DNA of 64,000 nucleotides from an uncultured Lachnospira sp. (lineage in GTDB: Bacteria > Bacillota > Clostridia > Lachnospirales > Lachnospiraceae). Position numbers and translations under genes: made by a program. This document shows, piece by piece, positions 26,952-35,033 of this stretch; within the stretch, counting starts at the first letter, position 1, and each line of letters opens with the position of its first letter. The DNA is taken from contig CAJUKN010000007.1 in assembly GCA_910587485.1 (NCBI GenBank), forward strand, positions 102,505 to 166,504, read 5' to 3'. The notes beneath the pieces are model-generated. The model was given only the letters and a program-made list of their open reading frames with translations. It was not told the origin of the DNA and searched no databases.

Positions 26952-27737
26952 ATGAAAAGAATAAATATTTCTGCTATAACAGGTTTTATGTGTTGCTTTG
27001 GAATGATTCTTATTGGTGTTGCTACAAATGGAGGGTTAAAAACGATATTGAATTTTATCCATATACCTTCCATGATAATCACATTTGGAGGAGCATTGTG
27101 TGCAGTTATGATAACATCAAATTCTTTTAAGGATTATATACAAGCACTTATAAGCATAAAAAAAGCATTTTCGAGCAATAACACAAGTTTAGATGAAATT
27201 GGAGAACAGATATATGAATTGTCCAATATTGCAAGAAAAGAAGGGCTGCTAGCTTTAGATGAACAAATGCAAAGCTTGGATAACAAGTTTATGGAAAAGG
27301 GAATTAGAATGACGGTTGACGGCACAACGCCAGAATTGGTAAAAGATATATTAGAAACGGATTTGATGAATCATGTGGAGGATAACAAAAGACATATTCA
27401 GTTTTGGGAAAGTTTAGGTGCATATGCACCTGCATGGGGAATGGTTGGAACGCTGTTAGGTCTGATTAATATGATGAAAGCAATGGGTACAAATCCAGAT
27501 TCAATAGGAGAAGGTATGTCACTGGCTTTGATTACTACATTATATGGTTCAATACTTGCTAATTGGATATGTATTCCAATCGCTGCAAAATTAAGAAAGA
27601 ATAGTTTAGAAGAAGAGTTACAGATGGCATTGATTATTGAAGGGGTGTTGTCTATACAGGCAGGAGAGAATCCTATGGTAATCAAAGAAAAGATTAGAGC
27701 CTTTAGAAATGATTGGGAAGAAAATCAGGCAGCATAA
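26952..27737 (+). CDS. motA: MotA-family motor/proton-channel subunit
   Basis: 261 residues with the full MotA layout: two N-terminal transmembrane helices (about 10-28 and 38-55), a roughly 95-residue cytoplasmic domain, then helices 3 and 4 (about 154-172 and 187-210) with AYAPAWGMVGTLLGLI and ALITTLYGSILAN, which line the ion path. MotA normally works with MotB, but no OmpA-like MotB gene follows; the next gene is a shortened MotA-like protein. GAAGGAGGAG precedes ATG 26952. It could be a flagellar stator part or an ExbB-like energy-coupling subunit. Confidence 0.88.
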   Translation: MKRINISAITGFMCCFGMILIGVATNGGLKTILNFIHIPSMIITFGGALCAVMITSNSFKDYIQALISIKKAFSSNNTSLDEIGEQIYELSNIARKEGLLALDEQMQSLDNKFMEKGIRMTVDGTTPELVKDILETDLMNHVEDNKRHIQFWESLGAYAPAWGMVGTLLGLINMMKAMGTNPDSIGEGMSLALITTLYGSILANWICIPIAAKLRKNSLEEELQMALIIEGVLSIQAGENPMVIKEKIRAFRNDWEENQAA

Positions 27738-27800
27738 AAAAGTTACATTTTAAAAATATAAAATATATTATTAATGATATGATACGGTTATAAATTAAGG

Positions 27801-27843
27801 GTAGTATAGAAATATACTACCTATTTTTGCGTAAAGTAGTATA
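27801..27843 (+). promoter_or_regulatory. GTAGTATA hairpin and repeat upstream of the short MotA-like gene
   Basis: GTAGTATA (27801-27808) and its inverse TATACTAC (27813-27820) form an 8-bp palindrome with a 4-base gap; another GTAGTATA lies at 27836-27843. It could also be the motA terminator (CTATTTTTG follows), but the repeated octamer also stands before motA without such a tail. Confidence 0.5.
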
Positions 27844-27928
27844 TACAATAAAATAGTAGTGTGTTATATTTTGAGATGTTAAGAAGCTATAGCGCTTACA
27901 TAAAGAAACACAATTGTGAATGTTATAC

Positions 27929-27981
27929 CTATTTGTGCCAAAGTGTCATAAATAAAGTTTGATTTGACAGTGGAGGATTGA
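27929..27981. repeat. Partial copy of the dispersed leader element
   Basis: CCTATTTGTGCCAAAGTGTCATAAATAA matches the left end of the copies at 23952 and 55521 with a few changes. The right half is missing; the match runs directly into CAGTGGAGGATTGATATG, the start of the short MotA-like gene. Confidence 0.6.
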
Positions 27982-27982
27982 T

Positions 27983-28543
27983 ATGTGGAAAATTAAGGTA
28001 GAAAAAATAAAAACAGAAAAAGTAGAAAAACGTAAAAAGATGGATATAGGTAAGATGCTGTTAATTGAAATGTTAGTTATAATTGTAGGATTAATGTATA
28101 CATTAATGGCAACAGGAGGAGCGAATGATATAGTAATGTTAATTGATATGCCTACTCTATTTTTGATAATACTTTTTTGTGTACCAGTACTTATTATATC
28201 AGGATTATGGAAAGATTTTATAAAAGCATTTTCAGTCAGTAAACAAAAATATTCCATTGCTCAATTAAGAAGATGTTTGGAAGCCGTTTTAGTAACACAG
28301 AAATTAGTGTTAATCAGCAGCTTTTTTATAGCATTTATTTCAATTATTACGTTATTGAAAAAACTTGATGTGCCAGAATCTCTTGGACCCAATCTTGCAG
28401 TGATATGTTTATCAGGACTTTATGCAGCTATTATTGAATTTTTATTGTTGCCTTTAAAGACAAATGTTCAAGTGACGTTAATTCATGAGATGGAAATAAG
28501 CAATGAAGAAGATGAGACAGAAACGGACAATGAAGAAAAATAA
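27983..28543 (+). CDS. Shortened MotA-like membrane protein without the cytoplasmic domain
   Basis: 186 residues. A charged N-terminus (about 1-25) precedes four transmembrane helices whose order and spacing follow MotA: helices 1-2 end in WKDFIKAFSV, matching FKDYIQALIS of the upstream MotA, and helices 3-4 (LISSFFIAFISIITLLKKL ... LSGLYAAIIEFLLLPLK) match MotA's TLLGLINMMKAM and TLYGSILANWICIPIA. The roughly 70-residue cytoplasmic loop between helices 2 and 3 is mostly missing, and the tail is acidic (EEDETETDNEE). It may pair with the upstream MotA. It overlaps the LuxR-type gene by 14 bases. Confidence 0.7.
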   Translation: MWKIKVEKIKTEKVEKRKKMDIGKMLLIEMLVIIVGLMYTLMATGGANDIVMLIDMPTLFLIILFCVPVLIISGLWKDFIKAFSVSKQKYSIAQLRRCLEAVLVTQKLVLISSFFIAFISIITLLKKLDVPESLGPNLAVICLSGLYAAIIEFLLLPLKTNVQVTLIHEMEISNEEDETETDNEEK

Positions 28544-29081
28544 ACTTATATTTTATTTACTTATTATTCTTTATAGTGTTCTTTTTATATTTACATTTAT
28601 TATGCAATGGATTAGTGTGCGAAATCCTAATCTTCGATGGATTATTAATGGCAGTACATTATTGTTAGGATTGATTGCTGGTACTCTTTTTTATTTTTTA
28701 TATCAAAGCAATAATAAAAAAAATGTAGATATTAAAAATGATAAAAATGAAGAAGACAACAAACAAGATGTATCTATGTTAGAAGATAATAGAGTAGAAG
28801 ATAGTGCAGCAGAACAAGATAATGCAGTAGAAAAACAGGAAGAAGTACCATCAAAAGAGATTTATATCAAGTTTGCCGATGCATATATATTAACAAAAAG
28901 GGAAACTCAAATAGGGTATTTGGTGTTTAGTGGATATACAAATCAGCAAATTGCAGAGGAATTATATATATCTGAAACGACTGTAAAAAAACATTTAACA
29001 CATATATATGAAAAGACACAGACAGGAGGAAGAAAGGAATTTAATAGTAAAATAAAAAGTTATTGTAAGGAAAGTTCGTAG
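28530..29081 (+). CDS. Membrane-anchored LuxR-type DNA-binding protein
   Basis: 183 residues: two transmembrane helices (about 5-26 and 36-55), a low-complexity acidic linker (about 56-115) and a C-terminal LuxR/GerE helix-turn-helix (LTKRETQIGYLVFSGYTNQQIAEEL then ISETTVKKHLTHIYEK). There is no receiver or ligand domain, so any signal must come through the membrane part or a partner. Start choice among ATG 28503, 28512 and 28530 is uncertain; 28530 gives the shortest charged lead into helix 1. It is coupled to the short MotA-like gene, suggesting the three proteins form one membrane signalling unit. Confidence 0.82.
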   Translation: MKKNKLIFYLLIILYSVLFIFTFIMQWISVRNPNLRWIINGSTLLLGLIAGTLFYFLYQSNNKKNVDIKNDKNEEDNKQDVSMLEDNRVEDSAAEQDNAVEKQEEVPSKEIYIKFADAYILTKRETQIGYLVFSGYTNQQIAEELYISETTVKKHLTHIYEKTQTGGRKEFNSKIKSYCKESS

Positions 29082-29085
29082 TATT

Positions 29086-29439
29086 TTATTGGAAAAATTC
29101 CTCACGTCCTTGATATTCACTTTGTATAATTTCAAATATTTCTTCTAGTGTTTCCTTACAGCCATAATTTGAGAATCCTAGTTAAGTCACTTTTAAAAAA
29201 TTCCATGTGATACTAAAACGGTCGCCAAAATGTTTTTTTGCAAGGTCATAGTCATAATTTAAAATTTTATATTTTTTGTCGTAACCTAATTTGAAATAGG
29301 TTTGATAAAAAATTTGATTTTGTTGTATATGGCGAAAAAGGATGAGATAGTTATGTGAGTTATACTTTTGTGTAATTTCATCACTATATAATACTGCAAC
29401 ATCAGCAATATCAAAACCGTTTACATAAAAAGGGATTCG
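29086..29439 (-). pseudogene. Decayed gene fragment on the minus strand
   Basis: Reading down from 29439 the frame is open for about 83 codons with normal coding character (FDIADVAVLYSDEI, FYQTYFKLGYDKKY, HFGDRFSITWNFLK) but has no start codon, is preceded in frame by TGA, and meets a TAA near 29185. The same frame then continues with about 31 more sensible codons (LGFSNYGCKETLEEIF) to the TAA at 29086-29088. This is an N-terminally truncated gene with a nonsense mutation. Family not recognised. Confidence 0.6.
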
Positions 29440-29476
29440 TCAGAGCATGTCGCGAAAGGGAGGAGGAACTGTTCAA

Positions 29477-29860
29477 ATGGACTACTATATAGCACCTGCT
29501 GAATGGGATGATGAAATCATTGACCATCTAATTGACATTTTCCCCGAGTTAGAGGATGAGATAAATGAAGAGATTTACTATAATTTCTCTGCATACCTTG
29601 TTTTTGATATGATACTTTTTCCTCGAGTGCTGGAATGGGCAGAAAACAATCAGACTGAAAAATTAAAAAAACTTTCGGATTTACTGGAAGAAATGTTGTT
29701 GTCTACGGATAATATTTGGATTCCTAATGTTGTTGAGGTTTCATTTTTAGAAGCATTAGTATTGGAGGATGGCGATATAATTTCAAAACTAAGACCGTAC
29801 TTTCATACCCAAACACTAAAATCGTTGCGGTATTGGATGAACCGATATGGGAAACAATAG
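29477..29860 (+). CDS. Small acidic protein, DUF7674-like
   Basis: 127 residues, acidic and helical, no membrane segment. The pattern (a FPELEDEI opening, then a STDNIWIPNVVEVSFLEAL segment and a short GDIISKLRPYFHTQTLKSL tail) recalls DUF7674 proteins, which are often found among polymorphic-toxin immunity genes; this is from memory. ATG 29477 has AGGAGG about 9 bases upstream. It sits between a pseudogene and foreign-looking sequence, in an accessory stretch. Confidence 0.5.
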   Translation: MDYYIAPAEWDDEIIDHLIDIFPELEDEINEEIYYNFSAYLVFDMILFPRVLEWAENNQTEKLKKLSDLLEEMLLSTDNIWIPNVVEVSFLEALVLEDGDIISKLRPYFHTQTLKSLRYWMNRYGKQ

Positions 29861-30352
29861 GAGGAATAAATTGTTATTTGTAAAAGACAGTGGGCGTTTT
29901 GCCTGTTGTCTTTTTTATAGCGAGAGGAGGTGCTACTACGACCATGACCTACATCCGACCCTACAAGCAGGTGGCGGGACTGAATACCGTCCAGACGATG
30001 TGAGATGGTCAAGCTTTTTTGTAGTTATAAAAAATATCATCAATAGAGTTGTTATATGCCATAATACAAGCAGGCAAATTAATAACTCTTTTTTTATTAT
30101 TATAATTTTGTTAAATACAATTTATTTCAGACAGATTTAGAAATATTTTGATTTGCAGATGGCTAAAAACGGTATATAATCATATTGATTGATACAAAGA
30201 AAAAATAAAGCATTGAATTATATGGATTTACAAAAAAAGAAAGAAATATCAGTCTGTAAATGAAGTCCAAAAAATGTTCATGTAAAAATCAGCACAGAAC
30301 TAGAAAATCGTGTGAAAAATAAAATGTACAGATTATGGAAAGGCATGGATAT
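29861..30352. other. Intergenic region with terminator and a GC-richer patch
   Basis: A 10-bp stem GACAGTGGGC (29886-29895) with GCCTGTTGTC (29901-29910), then TTTTTT, is a good rho-independent terminator. It is followed by a GC-richer patch (about 29921-30010) with AGAGGAGGTG and a 19-codon frame from ATG 29944 (opens MTYIRPYKQVAG). That patch differs from everything around it and may be debris from a mobile element. The rest is AT-rich with nothing recognised, ending in a 20-base leader shared with hisS. Confidence 0.5.
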
Positions 30353-30616
30353 ATGAACAGTGAAGAAATTTTGGCTCAAATTAAGAAGATATGTTTATCT
30401 ATTACAGAGAGTTCTTATGATAATGGAATACAACAAGGTTATGAATTGTTGATACAATTACATGATTTGGGATTAGAAAAAGAAACCATATATCAAGCAC
30501 TGTTTCAATATTATAATGGTTTAGAAGATGGTCTTTTGCGTGATTGTATGGCAGATATGATGGACTTTATAGTTGGCTGGTGTTCACCAGATAAATATGT
30601 TTGGAAAGAACATTAA
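30353..30616 (+). CDS. Small hypothetical protein
   Basis: 87 residues, acidic and helical, no membrane segment or known motif (opens MNSEEILAQIKKICLSI, ends GWCSPDKYVWKEH). GGAAAGG lies 9 bases before ATG 30353. Small, soluble, acidic proteins in such accessory clusters are often immunity proteins, but nothing here proves that. Confidence 0.55.
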   Translation: MNSEEILAQIKKICLSITESSYDNGIQQGYELLIQLHDLGLEKETIYQALFQYYNGLEDGLLRDCMADMMDFIVGWCSPDKYVWKEH

Positions 30617-30757
30617 AATGGTAATATGGAGTGCAATCTTTATACTCTAATGTATTATCTGTCATACCGCCTTGCTTTAGATATGGGGAGTATCAAAAAA
30701 GTATAAGTTTTGTATCAAAATTCTTTGCACAAAAGTAGTGCAGAAATGGAGGATAGG

Positions 30758-30982
30758 GTGAAAAATACGAAAATTTGTCCAAAATGTAATTGTTCCGATA
30801 TTCTCATTGTGGATGGAAATGTGGGTGCTTATGGCTCTGGAAATAATATTATGACAGGAGCAACAATTTTTTCGGCTGTAAATGTGAATCGTTATATTTG
30901 CTGTTCTTGTGGATATACAGAAGAATGGATTAACAGAGAAGATATTGAAAAGGTTAAAAGGTCAAAAAGAGCGCATTATTGA
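30758..30982 (+). CDS. Small zinc-ribbon protein
   Basis: 74 residues with two CxxC knuckles, CPKC near residues 7-10 and CCSCG near residue 52, separated by a glycine-rich loop. This is the layout of small zinc-ribbon proteins of unknown role found in many Firmicutes. GTG 30758 is chosen as start because GGAGGA ends 5 bases upstream; a longer reading would include that site. Confidence 0.65.
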   Translation: MKNTKICPKCNCSDILIVDGNVGAYGSGNNIMTGATIFSAVNVNRYICCSCGYTEEWINREDIEKVKRSKRAHY

Positions 30983-31122
30983 TTTACTGGTAAAATACAG
31001 CCCTTGTTTTTATGGTTCATATTTTATATAATAAAAATAATGTAGTTTAGAAATGTCACATATTTTGTGGCTGTTATATAAAGTGTGCCAACAAATAAAA
31101 GTGGCACAGAAAAGAGGATATT

Positions 31123-32586
31123 ATGTTAACAAATGATGCTACCATTATGAAAATTAAGCATGAAGTGAATTATGAAGTGGCAAAGCTTGTCTATGCAGGG
31201 ACATTTGAAGAACAAAAAGAAGAGATACCATTTAAGATGATACCGGGGCTAAAACCAAAGTTTCGCTGCTGTGTATATAAAGAACGAGAGATTATAAGAC
31301 AGAGAGTAAGACTGGCAGAGGGCTTAAATCCAAGTGATAATAGACATGAAGATTCAAAAAATATAATCCAAGTGATCGGTTCTGCATGTGCGGACTGTCC
31401 ATTATCACATTATCTTGTTACAGATAATTGTAGAAAATGTATGGCGAAAGCATGTCAGCAATCTTGTAAATTTGGCGCCATAACAATGGGACGTGACAGA
31501 GCTTATATTGACCCTGATAAATGTAAAGAATGTGGTATGTGTGCGAAGGCTTGCCCATATAATGCGATTGCAGACCTTATTCGACCTTGTAAAAAGGCTT
31601 GTCCAGTCAATGCAATTACGATGGACGAAGAAGGTATCTGTGTAATTGATGATGAAAAATGTATACGTTGTGGAAAGTGTATACATAGATGTCCATTTGG
31701 TGCTATTGGTTCAAAAACAGATATTGTCAATGTTATCCATGCAATTCAATCCGACAAAACAGTTATTGCGATGTTTGCGCCTGCTGTGGAAGGGCAGTTT
31801 GGCAGTGATATTACGATGAGTAGTATTAGAAGCGCATGTAAGAAATTAGGTTTTGATGATATGATTGAGGTTGGACTTGGAGGCGATATGACGGCTGCGG
31901 CAGAAGCCGATGAGTGGGTTGAAGCATATGAGTTTGAAAAAAAGAAAACGACTTCTTGTTGTCCAGCATTTGTCAATATGATTCGCCAGCATTTTCCAGA
32001 ACTTTCAGAGGATATCTCAACAACCGTATCACCTATGTGTGCTGTTTCAAGAATGGTTAAAGCAGGTAATCCAGAAGCCATTACTGTGTTTGTAGGACCT
32101 TGTATAGCCAAAAAAGATGAAGCAAAAAGAAATCCTGTAAGAGGAAATGCAGACTATGTTCTTACGATTGGTGAATTTCGTTCTATGATGAAGGCAAAAG
32201 GTGTTAAGTTTGAACCAGATAGCGATAATGTTCAACAGGCAAGTGTTTTTGGTAAGCGTTTTGGCAATGGCGGAGGCGTTACAAATGCAGTGCTTAAAAG
32301 CATAGAGGAAGCAGGGCTTGACCCATCACAATATAAAGTTGAGAAATGTTCAGGAGCCGATGAATGTAAAAAAGCATTGTTGCTGCTTCGAGCAAAGAAG
32401 TTGAATGCAGACTTTATAGAAGGAATGATGTGTGAGGGCGGTTGTGTAGGAGGACCAAGTCAGCATAAGACGGAGGCGGCATTTAAGAAAGACCGTGACA
32501 AGATGATTGGCGAGGCAGACGAGCGTGGTGTTCGTGAAAATCTTGAAAATTATCCAATGGATTCGTTTAGTATGTACAAAAAGTAA
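31123..32586 (+). CDS. [FeFe] hydrogenase, group-B-like, monomeric
   Basis: 487 residues. N-terminal Cys-rich part with several [4Fe-4S] motifs (about residues 85-200, including CKECGMCAKACP and CIRCGKCIHRCP), then the H-cluster domain with all three signatures: TSCCPAF, GPCIAKKDE and EGMMCEGGCVGGP. The second and third signatures (GPC in place of MPC, GGP in place of GGG) point to the group B enzymes of anaerobes. It would evolve or take up hydrogen with ferredoxin. Maturases HydE, F and G are not in this window. GAAAAGAGG precedes ATG 31123. Confidence 0.92.
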   Translation: MLTNDATIMKIKHEVNYEVAKLVYAGTFEEQKEEIPFKMIPGLKPKFRCCVYKEREIIRQRVRLAEGLNPSDNRHEDSKNIIQVIGSACADCPLSHYLVTDNCRKCMAKACQQSCKFGAITMGRDRAYIDPDKCKECGMCAKACPYNAIADLIRPCKKACPVNAITMDEEGICVIDDEKCIRCGKCIHRCPFGAIGSKTDIVNVIHAIQSDKTVIAMFAPAVEGQFGSDITMSSIRSACKKLGFDDMIEVGLGGDMTAAAEADEWVEAYEFEKKKTTSCCPAFVNMIRQHFPELSEDISTTVSPMCAVSRMVKAGNPEAITVFVGPCIAKKDEAKRNPVRGNADYVLTIGEFRSMMKAKGVKFEPDSDNVQQASVFGKRFGNGGGVTNAVLKSIEEAGLDPSQYKVEKCSGADECKKALLLLRAKKLNADFIEGMMCEGGCVGGPSQHKTEAAFKKDRDKMIGEADERGVRENLENYPMDSFSMYKK

Positions 32587-32615
32587 TATGAATTTATATA
32601 AGGAAAAAATAAATT

Positions 32616-33179
32616 ATGAAATTTAATAAGATAGAGAAGGTTCATAAAGGAAGATTTATTGACCGATATGATATTACATATACAACAGTTGATAATCAAA
32701 AGAAAGTGTATGAGATTATTAGTCGTAACAAAAATATAACGACCCCAGAGGAAATAAAAAATCCAAATACAGATGGTGTTGTTATTGTTATGACAGATGA
32801 AGCAAACGAGAAAATTCTTTTAAATAAAGAATTTCGATTATCGGTAAACGATTATGTCTATAATTTTCCTGCAGGATTGATTGATTTGGGTGAGACGCCA
32901 GAAGTGGCGGCAGCAAGAGAATTAAAAGAAGAGACAGGACTAGATATTGTAAGGATAGAAGATAAATTGTATGACAGTTACAGCGCAATAGGATTTTCTA
33001 ATGAAACCAATGCAGTTATTATTGGTGTAGCAAAAGGTGAATTTACCCCAAGCACATCGACTGTTGAAGAAATTGAAGCAAAATGGTATACACGTGACGA
33101 GATAAAGGAGTTGTTAAAAGATAAGCATTTTGCGGCAAGAACACAGGCATATTGTTATATGTGGTCAAAGGGGCGATAA
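32616..33179 (+). CDS. NUDIX hydrolase, ADP-ribose pyrophosphatase-like
   Basis: 187 residues. A complete Nudix box lies near residues 88-110: GLIDLGE, a seven-residue gap, then RELKEETGL, matching GX5EX7REUXEEXGU. The N-terminal strands and the box position resemble ADP-ribose pyrophosphatases, which clear ADP-ribose and related nucleotides. The gene begins 29 bases after the hydrogenase stop; its ribosome site is a weak AAGGA. The following lipoprotein gene starts 1 base after its stop. Confidence 0.88.
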   Translation: MKFNKIEKVHKGRFIDRYDITYTTVDNQKKVYEIISRNKNITTPEEIKNPNTDGVVIVMTDEANEKILLNKEFRLSVNDYVYNFPAGLIDLGETPEVAAARELKEETGLDIVRIEDKLYDSYSAIGFSNETNAVIIGVAKGEFTPSTSTVEEIEAKWYTRDEIKELLKDKHFAARTQAYCYMWSKGR

Positions 33180-33180
33180 G

Positions 33181-33930
33181 GTGAAAAGTAATAAAATACA
33201 TTATATTTTAATGATAATGTGCAGTGCCATTATATTATGCTTTACAGGTTGTGCAAAAAAGAATACCATTCAATATATTCGGTATGAAAAATTAGATAAT
33301 GGGACATATTGTGTAAAAGAGCTTACCGATGCTGGCAAAGATGTTTCAGAGATTACAATACCATCTGAATATGAGGGAATCAAAGTGACTACGATAGGGC
33401 GTGGTGCTTTTCAGGATAGTCCAAATCTTAAAGCCGTTCATATTGCAGACAGTGTTACAAGCATCCTTGAAAATGCTTTTCTTCATTGTAGTGGGTTAGA
33501 AACAATTGAACTATCAGAGAGTACTATTGAAGTAATAGGAGCCAATGCGTTTGAAGGAACAAAGTGGCAAAGTGATATCTTAGCAGATAAAGGTGTTGTG
33601 ATAGTGGGGAGTATATATGTTCATGGAAAACAAGTAAGTGGAGAATATACAATTCCTGATAATGTTAAGGTTGTTGCAGCAGAGGCATTTAAAGATAATA
33701 AAAATATAACAAAAGTTATTATTCCAGAAGGTATTAAATCACTTGGCGTATATAGCTTTTCTTCATGTGAAAGCCTTGAGAGTGTCAGCATTCCAGAGTC
33801 GTTGGAAAAAATAGGATATGGTGCATTTAGTTATTGCAGCAATCTGTCAATAATTATTCCAAAGACTGTTAAAAATGTTGATAACGATGCATTTTTAGAT
33901 ATTAAAGAAATAGAATATCAGGAGGGGTAG
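33181..33930 (+). CDS. Leucine-rich repeat (BspA-type) lipoprotein
   Basis: 249 residues. A lipoprotein signal with the cysteine at C24 (LCFTGC) is followed by LRR_5/BspA-type repeats such as ITIPSEYEGIKVTTIGRGAFQ, IGANAFEGT, VAAEAFKDN and IGYGAFSYC. These repeats usually mediate surface adhesion or protein contacts. GTG 33181 lies 1 base after the NUDIX stop, with AAAGGGG upstream; the hydrolase gene starts 2 bases after its stop. The three genes are one transcription unit. Confidence 0.88.
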   Translation: MKSNKIHYILMIMCSAIILCFTGCAKKNTIQYIRYEKLDNGTYCVKELTDAGKDVSEITIPSEYEGIKVTTIGRGAFQDSPNLKAVHIADSVTSILENAFLHCSGLETIELSESTIEVIGANAFEGTKWQSDILADKGVVIVGSIYVHGKQVSGEYTIPDNVKVVAAEAFKDNKNITKVIIPEGIKSLGVYSFSSCESLESVSIPESLEKIGYGAFSYCSNLSIIIPKTVKNVDNDAFLDIKEIEYQEG

Positions 33931-33932
33931 TC

Positions 33933-34904
33933 ATGGCTGTTGAAAAGAATCATTCAAACACCGATTTATCTACATGGACTTTTTTATCAACAAGTGGATT
34001 GTGTAATATACATGTGTGTATATGGTATCCCGATAAAATAAAATATACAAAGCCAATAGGGATTATTCAAATTGCACATGGTATGGTAGACCATATTGAA
34101 CGATTTGAGAATATGGCAAATTATTTTACAAAAAGAGGATTTATAGTGGTTGGCAATGACCATCTTGGACATGGTGATTCCATTGTAAATAAGGATAATT
34201 GGGGCTATTTTGCTGACCATGAGGACAGTGGAACATACCTTGTTAAGGATATGCACAGACTTACCAAAATTATGAAAAAGAAATATCCCGATTTGCCATA
34301 TATTCTTATTGGTCATAGCATGGGTTCTTTTTTGACAAGAAAATATATGATGATGTATAAAGATGAATTGGATGCATGTGTTGTGTTAGGAACAGGCAAT
34401 CAACGCTTGGCAGTTGTTCAAGCTGGCAAATTGTTGGTTCGTATAACAAAATATTTTAAAGGGGATAGGTATCGAAGCCCTATTTTAAAAAAGCTAATGT
34501 TTGCTAATTATAACAAAGGAATAAACGATAGTAAAAGTGAAAATGATTGGCTTACAAGAGATTTTGATATTGTGAATCAATATGACCATGATGAAAAATG
34601 TTCGTTTATGTTTACTGTCAATGCCTATGAAGGAATGTTAAAAGTAATACGATTTGTCATACGAGATGCTAATATTAGACACACACCACGCTATTTACCA
34701 GTATTGTTTGCGGCAGGAAACGCAGACCCTGTAGGAGAGTATGGCAAAGCTGTCAAGAGAATTTACCGCAAATATGCAAGATGGCTTGATGATGTGGAGT
34801 TAAAGTTATATGATAATTGCAGACATGAACTTCACAGTGAAATTAATAGAGAACAAATATTTGAAGATATTTATTTATGGATATTAAAAAAAATAAATGT
34901 ATAG
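33933..34904 (+). CDS. Alpha/beta hydrolase, monoacylglycerol-lipase-like
   Basis: 323 residues with the serine hydrolase layout of the S33/Hydrolase_4 family: oxyanion HG near residue 49, nucleophile elbow GHSMGS near residue 128, acid in GNADPVG near residue 266 and His in the CRHELH segment near residue 296. Similar enzymes cleave monoacylglycerols or lysophospholipids. No signal peptide, so it is cytoplasmic. AGGAGGGG stands at the end of the lipoprotein gene just before ATG 33933. Confidence 0.88.
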   Translation: MAVEKNHSNTDLSTWTFLSTSGLCNIHVCIWYPDKIKYTKPIGIIQIAHGMVDHIERFENMANYFTKRGFIVVGNDHLGHGDSIVNKDNWGYFADHEDSGTYLVKDMHRLTKIMKKKYPDLPYILIGHSMGSFLTRKYMMMYKDELDACVVLGTGNQRLAVVQAGKLLVRITKYFKGDRYRSPILKKLMFANYNKGINDSKSENDWLTRDFDIVNQYDHDEKCSFMFTVNAYEGMLKVIRFVIRDANIRHTPRYLPVLFAAGNADPVGEYGKAVKRIYRKYARWLDDVELKLYDNCRHELHSEINREQIFEDIYLWILKKINV

Positions 34905-34922
34905 TAATTTTTTGTAAAAAAT

Positions 34923-35018
34923 AAGACTGTTGCAAAATAGAAAGTTTCCATCAAACCAAGTGTTATTGAAATGAGGATAACAACATTGAATGTTAAAACT
35001 TCTTTTTGCAGCAGTCTT
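34923..35018. terminator. Large bidirectional palindrome, terminator of converging genes
   Basis: AAGACTGTTGCAAAATAGAAAG (as 34923-34944) pairs with the 3' part 34999-35018 (TTTTTGCAGCAGTCTT), enclosing a smaller AACATT/AATGTT stem. It lies between converging genes and has T-runs on both sides. The arms belong to the same family as 3743-3775 and 48552-48636. Confidence 0.75.
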
Positions 35019-35033
35019 TTATGTAAATAATAC

